DNA of 64,000 nucleotides from Apoda limacodes. Lineage: Eukaryota; Arthropoda; Insecta; Lepidoptera; Limacodidae. Positions 54,538 through 64,000 of the stretch are shown in pieces. Position 1 is the first letter of the stretch; each line of letters opens with the position of its first letter. The notes beneath the pieces were generated by a model. That model saw only the letters and a list, made by a program, of their open reading frames with translations, searched no databases and was not told where the DNA came from. A program made the position numbers and the translations under genes. The stretch spans positions 23,927,153 to 23,991,152 of the forward strand of contig OX291545.1 of assembly GCA_946406115.1 (NCBI GenBank), given 5' to 3'.

Positions 54538-54961
54538 TGGTTTCTTGACTGTGGAGAATAATAATTTCAGATGCTTCAGAGATAACTTCTTAGTAGCAAT
54601 TAAAAGACTTGTGCAGGTTTTTTAAGTTATTTGTTCCTGTATTTATATTTAAATACTGCTCCTAATATAATAGGTATAGTTGGTAAGAGTATATTTTAAT
54701 TTGATGATGCCCACTTGTTGTCGGAAGTTTAAATAAAAGGGTTTGCTTACAATGATTATTTTGTCGTTTCTCACGTTGTTTTGCGAGAAATACTTCTTCG
54801 GCACAATTACGTATTGAATTTTTAATAGTTATGTACAACAAACTGTAAGACTACAATAAAATATAATAATTTTTTTACATTGGTTCAAGAAAAATCTTTG
54901 CCTACCATTTCTGCTTTTAGTATTTATAGCTTTAAAATATTTTATGCAAAACGTAAATACA

Positions 54962-55238
54962 CAAAAATCGGTCCAATGTGAATCGGAGTCGTGCACCGTG
55001 GCGTAGTTTTTTTTATTTTATTTTATATTACAAACATAAGAAACAACATAAAGTGTTCTCCATCCCATGACTGGCTTTTTTTTGACTAACGTCGAGTATT
55101 GTTTCTAATAAACAATTGTGTAACTGTATCTCTTAATACTCTCACTAAATTCTCAATATTTTCACTAAGTTGCGCTTATATGGTAATTTAATATTGCTCT
55201 AGCCCGTATCACACTTGGCCGGTTTTTATTATTTGTTG
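54962..55238 (+). repeat. rep-B element, diverged
   Basis: The left end 'aaaaatcggtccaatgtgaa' is eroded; the right end ACTTGGCCGGTTTTTATTAT is clean. Similarity to 25413 continues past the right end ('ttatagctcacac'), so the true element may be longer. Confidence 0.6.
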
Positions 55239-55557
55239 CTATACTTTATAGCTCACACTCTAATCACGACAAGTTTGAAGCTAGAAGGCAATGATTGTAG
55301 ATAATAGAATGTGTTACTGTTTACACAATAAAGTAAAAACAACGAAAACGTGTTTCTTGAATGAGGACTTTTTACTTTTTGAACTTTTTATTAGTTGTTA
55401 GGTAATCCACCATTGTAAACATTTCAGGTTTCTATCTACCGCGATCTACTTTGGTCTAGAAGATTAGCTCTTTAAAGGGTGGGTTGACGGACAGTGTAAG
55501 ATTAGTAACAGGATTTGGTTGGCACCCTTCCGTTTTTATGTATAATATAATATGATG

Positions 55558-55985
55558 CTGGATCCCAGCTTGGCCCTTTTGACTCGGTTCAACGATGAGC
55601 TGAGAGACCTTTTGTCGACGATCCTACACTCACAAGCTGTATCGAATCCGTTTGCCTCCCTGTTTATGTTCTTACGCTTGTGTTCTGAGGAATTGTTTAA
55701 AACAACGGCTAATTTTTTATCTCCCCTCTCATCATCGACGGAAAAATCATCCTCATACCTTAGAACCCCAATGGTCACGAATTCAACGCGGATTCAGAGG
55801 AGCTTCCTCACGCGAACGCTTAGGACGTGGAATGAGCTGCTTGTCAAGGTTTAAGTCTCTCTCTCTAATAATGGGGTTCTTCAAGAAAGAAATGATTAGA
55901 TTTTTTAAAAAAATTCGACAACGCGCGAGTTATATGGTAACAGGCGGACCGTTAGCATTTTTGCGACCGTAGTGGTTTTACTTTG
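55558..55985 (+). mobile_element. LINE-A, 5'-truncated copy
   Basis: It begins at the equivalent of ~35741 ('gatcccagcttggccc') and covers the C-terminal coding region with several deletions. A frame of 100 codons (55552-55854) retains 'TRTLRTWNELLVKV', matching the intact 'PRTLKLWNELPAKV'. The tail is partial, with no poly-A. Confidence 0.85.
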
Positions 55986-56289
55986 ATAAAATTGCATCAC
56001 TTTCGAATTATAGATACAATGCTATATTATCAGATATTTTAATAGAATCAAACAAACATTAAACCAACCAAAAGGAGAATATTTTGTATTTTGAATACAC
56101 GGTACCTATGCGGCGTCAACGAATGGTCTGTTCCAGTAGTACTATACACTACACCGTTGAATGATTTGTGTTTGGGTTCCATATTATAGTAATTACTGGA
56201 CCCCTCATGTCCGGTGTGTGTCTGTCTGTAGTGCGCGTGCGCATGCTATCAATTTGCTTTTTATAGATACCTTTATAGCGTCTACCTAT

Positions 56290-56533
56290 TACCGTTATCA
56301 ATATCGAGCAAAAAATCACGTTTGTTGTATGGGAGCCCCCTTAAATATTTATTGTATTCTGTTTTTTTGTAATTGTTGTTATAGCGGCAACTGAAATACA
56401 TCATCTGTAAAAATTTCAACTGTCTAACTGTCACGGTTCATGAGATACAGCCTGGTGACAGACGGACGGACGGACGGACAGCAAAGTCTTAGTAATAGGG
56501 TCCCGTTTTGTACCCTTAGTGTATGGGAACCCT
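56290..56533 (-). repeat. rep-A element, minus strand
   Basis: The reverse complement starts AGGGTTCCCATACAC, has 'cctattactaagactttgc', (GTCC)n, and 'gggggctcccatacaac', and stops at 'gctcgatattgataac', the point where the long form continues. Confidence 0.7.
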
Positions 56534-56759
56534 ACAAAGGAAAAATTACAGATGACACTTAAAAAACATACACAGAGAAACGGACATATTGAAACGATAT
56601 GTCTATGGTAATTCCAAATGGTAAATATAATCGGCTGTGCACCTGCCGTCCAGAATATATACTTTTCTTTAAAATATATTATTTTTATATTCTTATAGCA
56701 TAATCTACATCTTTTGTAAACGACCTTTTTATCAAGAATATGTTACGCCTTAACCCTTA

Positions 56760-57769
56760 AAAAATGCCGTCGATAATGACCTGCTACAAGCGATCATAAA
56801 AAGGCTGCTTTTCTTTGGTCAGAAACCTTCTGACCGGAGCTTGGTGAATGCTGGCGTTCCTCAAGGCGGAATTTTATCTCCTTTTTTATTTTCTGCTTTT
56901 ATCATTCATATTGCTATCAACTTTCAAAATTCTTACTATTTGTACGCTGATGACTCGCAACTATATAAACGAACTAAAACTGATAATCTAAACTCTGCAA
57001 TAGACGGTCCTAACTCAGAGTTTTTTTATTCTTGGTCGTGTCGATTCGGAATTCAAATGAATCCTAACAAATGCCAAGCTATTATTGTTGGAAGTAGGCA
57101 ACAGATTAGTAAGATTAACACTTGCAATATACCATCTCTTCGCTACAATGACTGCATAAAGATCTCGGCTTGTTTATAAATGAAAAACTAAACTGTTCTG
57201 TACAAGTTAAGGAGATAAGTCGCAAATTTTATGCCTCATAACATTCGATCTAGCGATTTTAAAGATTTCTGCCAATTTCTACCAAAATATCTCTAATGTA
57301 TTCAATTCTTCTTCTCATTCTTGATTATGCAGACGTGTGTTATCTTGACCTTAGTGAAGTATTTTTGAAAATGCTGGTCAAACTTTTTAACACTTGTATC
57401 AGGGACGACATTTCACATTACCGGTCTAAAATTAAATTGCTTCCCGTCCGCGAGCGCAGGTATGTAAGAATTCTGTTTCTAGTATACACCTTTTAATTAA
57501 TGATTATAAAACCCCTTCCTATCTTAAAGATCAGCTTATTTTTATCTCAAATACGCATACTCTTCAACTGAGATCGTCTCACATCTTACAACTTAGTACA
57601 CCTTCACACCGTACTGGTTTTGTCTCGGACTCTTTTGCAGTTACCGCTGTACGGCTCTGGAATGAGTAACCGGAAACAATCAAAAGGGGGCGTACCCGTG
57701 TCGCTTTTAAAAATCTGTCTCGGAAATATTTTCTTCGCAAACTGGAAAATCAGTCATAGGATCTTATTA
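56760..57769 (+). pseudogene. LINE-C reverse transcriptase relic
   Basis: A stretch of reverse transcriptase from a LINE of jockey/CR1 type, distinct from LINE-A. The frame from ~56770 reads 'LLQAIIKRLLFFGQ', 'VNAGVPQGGILSPFLFS' and 'YYLYADDSQLYKR', so motif B and the YADD catalytic box are present. After further frameshifts come 'LPVRERRYVRILFLVY' and near 57640 'AVRLWNE', stop, then 'RVAFKNLSRKYFLRKL', the usual C-terminal pattern. The 5' half, including motif A, is absent. A rep-A element begins directly after it at 57770. Confidence 0.75.
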
Positions 57770-58085
57770 GGGTTCTGTACCCGAAGGGTTATTAGCGGAA
57801 CCCTATTACTAAGGTTCCGATGTCCGTCCGTCCGTCTGTCACCAGGCTATATCTCATGGACCGTGATAGTTAGACAGATAAAAAAGCGAATAAAATAAAT
57901 ATTCAAGAGGGCTCCCATACAACAAACGTGATTTTTTTTCTCGATTTTGCTCGATATTGATAACGGCAACATGTAGACGCTTAAACTATGCACAGAATAT
58001 TTAGTTATATAGTCAATTTAAAAATAAATAATTAAATTAAAATAAAACAAATATATTAGGGGGGCTCCTATAAAACAAACACGAT
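57770..58085 (+). repeat. rep-A long form, left part of split copy
   Basis: It begins GGGTTCTGTACCCG and follows the 30249-30686 copy through both 'ggggctcc' segments up to 'caaacacgat' at 58085, where LINE-C starts. The remainder is at 60428-60501. Confidence 0.8.
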
Positions 58086-60427
58086 GCCCTATATATTGAC
58101 TGGTCTCCTATTAGTAAAGCACAAACTTTTGACGAGGAAGGTCCAAATTTTTTATTCAAAGCTTACGGATTTATTTGATATACACGCACCTATTCGACCA
58201 GTTAGAAAAAAACACCTGCCAGCCCCATGGCTTACAGAGGAAATTAAGTTCTTGCAGGAAAAAAAATGCAGGGCAAAGGCAAAACTCAAAGCTCACTATA
58301 CAGACGAGAATGTACAAAACTATCAAATGCTCAGAAATCAATGCAATAAGGTATGTAGGGGGAGTCTGGAAATTTCTAAAATCATTAGGAGTTGGGAAAA
58401 CTCGTCCTGAGGCACCTACTAATAACTTCGATATCAATCTTCTCAATCAGCACTTTTCGGCTTCTGCCAATATTGAAGGTAGTAAGAAAAGCCAAATTCT
58501 AACAAGTCTTTCAATGATCCCAACTCCTGATTACCCTCCGTTTATTTTCAATCAGTTTGTGATGTTAAGAGCGTACTGTCTATTGCATCCAGTGCAGTTA
58601 GTACTGACAGCATCAGTCGCAATATGATCATTCCCATCCTTGACATAATTGCTCCAGTCCTTACCCACATCCTTAATTCATCCATTTTAAATGGTAAATT
58701 TCCTGAGTTGTGGAACCAGGCTAAAATAATTCCTATACCAAAAAAGTCTAATCCCAATTCATTCTCTGACTACCGTCCTATCTCCATATTACCCTTCCTA
58801 TCTAAAGTCCTAGAACGTCTTGTTCATCAGCAGCGTACTAAACGTTTCTTACGAAGAATAGCCTCCTTAATCCTTTCCAATCCGGTTTCCGTCCTGGTCA
58901 TAGTACGACTACTGCACTCACTAAGGTTATTGGTGATATATCATTGGGAATGCATCGTACTGAACTTACTGTCCTATCACTTTTAAATTTTAGCAAGGCT
59001 TTTAACACCATTGACTTTGATATTTTACTTGACAGATTGCACTCTATTAACATATCTCCAGCGGCAATTGAATGGTTTCACAGCTACTTACATGATCGCC
59101 AGCAATGAATACAGGTTGAGGACTCTTTTCTTCCTGGTGTGATATACGTGCTGGAGTGTCTCAGGGTGGAGTATTGTCTCCACTTCTTTTCGCTATTTTT
59201 ATAAATGCAATATCTCAAGGAATTTCTCCTCCCTACCACCTTTATGCAGATGATTTACAAATCTATACACAAGCACCTTTAACTATTCTTCATAAAGCCA
59301 TCGAAAATATGAATTCCGACTAAGACTACATAACGCAATGGAGTAAACGGCATGGACTTACCATAAATACGGATAAAACACAAGTGATCATAATCGGAGG
59401 TCCAAAATTAATACCAAGAATTAATTTCTCTCAACTATACCCAGTACAACTTGATGGTATTATTATAGCGAAAAAGTTAAGAATCTTGGTATTATTATTT
59501 ACCGTACTCTTTCTTGGGCACCTCATCTACAAGAATTAAGTCGGAAGTTATACGCAACTGTAAATTCTTTAAGACGTTTACGTAATTTTCTCCCTATTCC
59601 CACTAAAATTGCTCGTGCGCAGACATTACTTCATCCGATCCTCGATTACGCTGACGCCAGCTACTTTCTCACTGAGGACCAATTAAATAAACTTGATCGT
59701 CTTCAGAATCTATGTATACGTTTCATATTTGGACTTCGCAAACATGACCGTGTCTTCTACTTTCGCCAAGACCTCTAGTGGCCTCCAATCCGTATTCGCC
59801 GCAATATACATGTTCTTACACTTCTGTACAGCATTTTGTGCAATCCGTCGGCACCTGCATACCTTATAGATCATTTCCAATTTATAGGCAGTTGTAATTC
59901 CAACCTTCGTCCCTCCACTCAACTCCTTTTAAAACCACCTGTTAACAACAAATCTTGTACTATTCAAGCCATCAAACTTTGGAATTCTCTGCCTTTATTA
60001 ATTAAAAAAGCCCAATCTCCTAATACTTTTAAACGCCTTGTAAAATCACATTTTACTGACAGCTGATCACTGTAAGTAGCAAAGCATATAAAATTATATT
60101 TATTTGTATTATAGATATTTATATATGACTTACATGTATTAATTTTATGTATATATGTATTGATATTGTATGTAGATATTATTCAAAAACATATTTGAGT
60201 GTAGTTTAAGAAATTTCTTTACTCGTAAATATTACATATTTATTTTGGTTCACCTACCTCTAATTAATTTTGTTATTATCCTCTACCCTAAGGTTGTCTG
60301 GTAGAAATTGGCGGTCTTATGGTTTTTCAGCGATAAGACCCCCTAATTGTATACTTATGTCTTTTTATTCTCTTTATGTAAATGAAAACATGTTGGTGTT
60401 CAATAAAGTATTTATCTATCTATCTAT
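58086..60427 (+). pseudogene. LINE-C, 5'-truncated copy nested in rep-A
   Basis: The linker, reverse transcriptase and C-terminus of a jockey/CR1-type LINE, broken by several frameshifts and stops. Readable parts: 'PAPWLTEEIKFLQEKK' (58225), 'SDYRPISILPFLSKVLERL' (58765), motif A as 'LNFSKAFNTIDFDILL' (58984; catalytic Asp changed to Asn), 'GVSQGGVLSPLLFAIF' (59155), 'YHLYADDLQIYTQ' (59235) and the C-terminus 'IKLWNSLPLLIKKAQS' (59970) with stop at 60064. The 3' untranslated part ends in AATAAAG and a (TCTA)n run at 60413-60427. Motif A loss alone makes it inactive. Confidence 0.85.
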
Positions 60428-60501
60428 TTTTTTGCCATTCTTATAGATAATGGTACGGAACCCTTTGTGCGCGAGTCCGACTAGCACTTGGCCGATTTTT
60501 T
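60428..60501 (+). repeat. rep-A long form, right part of split copy
   Basis: It completes the element begun at 57770: 'gccattcttatagataatgg', 'tacggaaccctttgtgcgcg', the palindrome (GCGAGTCCGACTAGC) and ACTTGGCCGATTTTT. Confidence 0.8.
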
Positions 60502-61735
60502 ATTCTTCTTGTAGTCGTTATCAAATATTTTTCTGTTTAGTATATATGTATGTATTTAGTAGTATATAATATTTTTTTATATAAGTACATAATTTAATAT
60601 TGTTATGCAAGTATTTCATAAAAATTATTATATTCGTGTGTATTATATTTAACTTCATAATAATATATCGAATAAATTCCGCTAGATTTATAAGAAATTT
60701 TTAATTGCAAATGTAAAATAAATATTTAAATTGAATTTAGTCTTTAAGAGTTAGTCATTATGTCTCAACTTATTATGTTGTTACTTTTGAAAGCACTTAC
60801 TCGCAATGTTCTTGGTTGACTGGTAGAAATGTATGCTATATACGTTAAGTTAAGTACGCCAACTGTACATTATTTTTTCTAATTTGGGCAATAAAGAGTT
60901 CATAAATCACTAAAATGCTCCTCTACGGCTTCCCTAATTTAACGTCCTCGAATCTTCGCTGCTGCTTAGTTTTTAGATTTTAAAATGGAAGTATTTGCTG
61001 GGACCCAGGTCTGAATTATAGAGTAGGTGGTTGACTTCATAAAAGCCAGTTTTTCGCAGGATTGTTTCGCAATGCGCAACGTGTGAACTGTCTCATTGTC
61101 TTGTCTTTCAAAAAACAGCATTCCTTTACTGATATTGTCTCTTCTTTCCCCATTGACACCCAATAATGTTTGCGGCATAATAGTAATTATAGCATTTTTG
61201 CAAATGCAGCAAGGATTCCTTGCGAACCCCAAAAAATTGTAGCTTTGATCGAGCGTGTGAAGTTTAAAGTAAAATTCAACTTTTGTGCCTATTTAACCCG
61301 CTTAAATAATCGTGCCCACCGTTTGTGGCTGACGATAGCCAAATTCTCGGTTAATTTGAACCAGTTTCTTCAAAATGCAATAATATCTTATATGGTGAAG
61401 TTTACAGATTAAATAACTAGAACAATAATAAATTTTATTATACTCCGATTGAGAAGAGCCGGCAAGAAACGCAGAATTTCAGAGAAATTATTTAATTTTA
61501 AAAATGAATTAGTTTTTACCTGAAATATTTATGCCTATATATATTATTTAAACTCTTAAAACCTGTACTTGGCCCGGTATTTTACTGACAGTCGGAGATG
61601 TCGGTCTTGGTAGATTTATTTTTTACTATAGCATGAATAAGCCAGTTACATCAAATGCGGCCATATTTGGTTTTGTGAGGTATCCGAGGGAGGGCATTCC
61701 TGTTCTTTAGTTGCAATCTTGTAGTACACTTTTTT
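60502..61735. other. Unassigned AT-rich sequence
   Basis: Short open frames on both strands at 60966-61412 (88 and 80 codons) show no recognised domain. No repeat partner was noticed. Confidence 0.4.
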
Positions 61736-61739
61736 GATA

Positions 61740-61985
61740 CGGAATTCGTAGAACGCTGGACTGCCATGACGAAGGTCCCGGGTTAGATTTCCGGTAGGGG
61801 CAACATTACTGTTATAATTTATGAAATGATTTGTATGCGGTGGGCCTCACCAACTCACCGCCTATCACCTTTATGGAACGAAATAAAATCGGTACAACGT
61901 ATATGTTATAATCAGATTAAAGTTACCTCGGACTAACCCATTCGGGGATAAGTAATGTAATAGCATATTTAATCATTAGTATTAT
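61740..61985 (+). mobile_element. tRNA-derived SINE, second copy
   Basis: The body matches 24990-25190 ('gcctcaccaactcaccgcct', 'ggaacgaaataaaatcggta', 'ttcggggataagtaatgt'). The head has 'cgctggactgccatgacg' and the B-box-like GGGTTAGATTTCC, damaged relative to the consensus. Confidence 0.65.
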
Positions 61986-63670
61986 ACCCCTAAAAATAAG
62001 TCGAGTTCAAAACGTCCACTGAGAAGGAAAATAACCCTATGTAGCAGACAAAACAGTAAACAAAGTATTCTATTGATGTTGGAAACTAATGTTTTTCTTT
62101 ATCTGTGCCGCAAATTGAATACCAGGAAATAAATAAGGATCTAAGTACCAAAAACAAAAGATGGAGGAAAATCCCTTTAAATCCCATAAATTTTATCCGT
62201 TAGTTATTATGTTTTTTTCTGCTGTACCATACTTATGCAACATCTCATGGATTTGGCAAAACTTACCAGTCGAATTGTAAGTACCCACATATTAAAGTGC
62301 AGCGTAATACCTATACAGTACAACCAAGTACCGTATCTTGCGACTCGAGCCAGAGACAATCAAGCATCGAGCTCTGAAGACGACCATTATCTTCGGAGTT
62401 ATCGTGGAACGTGACCCCGCTATCTGCTGAGTGCACCGCCCTCTCCAACCGTTCTTCTCGAACCAATGCTGCCAACTGTACCAAAAATGCGCTGATTGAA
62501 ATGCACTAAAAGCGCGTTTTTTTTTTAAATACACATAATTCAAATTTTATGTTACCCTAAGGATTGCCCTGGAAGCTCGAGCTCTCCAGAATCAGGAATT
62601 CGAGAAAAAAAATATATTTAAGTAGGTCTTACCTCTTGAGACCCGTGAAAGTACTAACTTATATTTTACTACCTCAAGACAGTTCGCAATAAGTTCCATG
62701 AACTAAGCAATCGCAATTTTTTGTTTCGGAACTTAATGAAAACGTCAAGGAATTAGAGCAAAACTGAATTAGTAGTAATTACTAGAACCCAATTTTTCAA
62801 AAACAGCAACCAACCGACAGAGATTTTTTGAAAAAGTTATTATTACCTTTTCAGTGATGTTTTTGCATTCGGGTTTTTTTTATTTATTTAATCCTATATT
62901 TTTATTTTCAACTTTTTAGTACCAGTTTTTTTTTCGACTCCCACTTGACTATTTTATTATAAGTGTTATAAACATATATTCGGAATCCCCCTTCCTTGGC
63001 AGTTGGTTAAAAAGGGCTTTTATGGCAATATCACCATAGCGTAATATTACACTATGGCATCACTGCTTCAAGACCACAGTCGAGTGAAGTGGAAACCAAT
63101 AATTTAGGAGCACTCGATGGTTTACGACTTTACGTTGTAGCCGAGTCGGACCACCTTGTCCATGTTATTAATTTGATCATGTGATAAGATAATCTTTGCG
63201 AAAGTAAGAGATTTATTTATAGCGTCAGCAGAAACAATTAAAGAATATGGTTGCTGTTCCAATACTTTTGTGTTTTGACTGAATTTAATTAAATTTTAAT
63301 TTAATGGTTGTAAATAGTGAATGATAATAAAAAAACATACGATTAGCTATTATATTTCAATGTAAGTACATTACATTACCACCAGGTTTCGCTACGTGGC
63401 TTGCAGATATACAAACCTGTGCATACTAGACGTTCTTTCTATGTTTCTATGGTACAAACGCACGCAGCGCAAACTTTCAAATTGCTGCACTGAAGAAGGC
63501 CGCGGCGATGACAGAAAAAGATTACACGTATGAGAGAGACAAAAATCAATTAATTTAAATTTAAGGTTAATTTAAATTTAGTTGCGCTTTCGAGTACCTA
63601 TGTACTATCAGGGAGTTCATTTGTGTCTTGTGTATGACCATGCCCAATAAAATAATACGAGCTGACCAAG
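61986..63670. other. Mostly unassigned sequence
   Basis: No gene was recognised. 62840-62930 ('ttaccttttcagtgatgttt', 'gcattcgggttttttttatt') resembles 53755-53800, a minor repeat. A minus-strand 83-codon frame at 62292-62543 has no domain I know. Confidence 0.4.
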
Positions 63671-63674
63671 GACC

Positions 63675-63863
63675 TAATTGGCAACTCTTTTCACAAAAGG
63701 TTTTCTCTAAGGATTACAGTATGGGTTTCTTCAAGAAAGAAGTTATTGGATTTTTGAAGGGTCGGCAACGCGCGATTTATACCCCTGGTGTTACAAGCGT
63801 CCATAGGTGACCGCTTACTATTAGGCGGACCGTAAGCTTGTTTGCCACCTTAGTGGTATAAAA
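63675..63863 (+). mobile_element. LINE-A 3' fragment with poly-A
   Basis: The last ~120 bp of the LINE-A frame ('FSKDYSMGFFKKEVIGFLKG' reads in one open stretch), the tail (GCGGACCGTAAGCTTG, TGGTAT) and a 14-bp A run. Its sequence is close to the intact copy, so it is one of the younger fragments. The 5' truncation point is near 63675. Confidence 0.85.
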
Positions 63864-64000
63864 AAAAAAAAAAATTGTCTCAAACTATTCGGACTCTGGA
63901 ATTCGAGAAAAAAATGTTGCATACATTTTTATAATGGCCACTCGACCGCCAGAATTTTCAATTGTAGACATGCTGTGAGCGGCAAGCTACATATTTGCTT

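Noticed and set aside
60966..61412. Facing open frames of 88 and 80 codons as a gene pair
   Set aside because: Neither resembles a known protein and both are within chance length for the region.
1..64000. LTR retrotransposons or endogenous virus remains
   Set aside because: No paired long terminal repeats, gag/protease/integrase motifs or viral structural genes were seen; all reverse transcriptase traces are of the non-LTR type.

Overview
This window looks like repeat-rich intergenic or intronic DNA from a moth or butterfly. It is AT-rich eukaryotic sequence with no operons and no bacterial-style gene packing. The interspersed repeats (the LINE tail GGCGGACCGTAAGCTTG, Helitrons ending in GCAAAAGCTAG|T, and 'GGGTTCCGTACC...ACTTGGCCG' elements) are ones I associate with Lepidoptera from memory; no database was searched. 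Almost every recognisable feature is a mobile element or its remains. Only one long open reading frame is intact, at 33215-36181, and it is a retrotransposon endonuclease/reverse transcriptase.

Working names used below. LINE-A: a jockey/CR1-type retrotransposon with one near-complete copy (32603-36250), one long wrecked copy (11208-14545) and at least eight 5'-truncated pieces. LINE-B (38868-39787, minus) and LINE-C (56760-57769 and 58086-60427, plus): other decayed LINEs. rep-A to rep-G: dispersed non-coding repeats, several sharing a terminal palindrome (GCGAGTCCGACTCGC). Helitrons are recognised by a 5' TC next to A, a 3' CTAG next to T, and a GC-rich hairpin-like stretch before the 3' end.

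Layout. 1-4.0 kb: Helitron end, rep-G, a LINE-A tail, rep-E, then three stacked tandem arrays. 4.0-9.5 kb: SINE pieces, a promoter-like patch (CRE, E-box, CCAAT boxes, 10-bp array), Helitrons, and a second rep-G split by a SINE. 9.5-14.5 kb: three LINE-A copies, one carrying a GC-rich poly-A retroposon. 14.5-31 kb: mostly decayed DNA with scattered Helitrons, a tail-out LINE-A pair, a Tc1/mariner relic, a tRNA-derived SINE and rep-A to rep-D. 32.6-36.3 kb: the intact LINE-A. 37.5 kb: a perfect 112-bp inverted repeat. 38.9-42.0 kb: LINE-B cut by a Helitron that still holds a recognisable PIF1-type helicase. 43.7-44.5 kb: the best candidate for a cellular gene start (initiator-like motifs, GC-rich leader, short exon with a consensus splice donor). 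45-64 kb: more LINE-A tails, a short inverted-terminal-repeat element, SINEs, and a LINE-C nested inside a rep-A element.

The parts work together only as an ecology of mobile elements. LINE-A could supply reverse transcriptase for itself and perhaps for SINEs. The helicase-bearing Helitron has the same kind of ends as the short Helitrons, which suggests its relatives once mobilised them. All family assignments rest on motifs read by eye.
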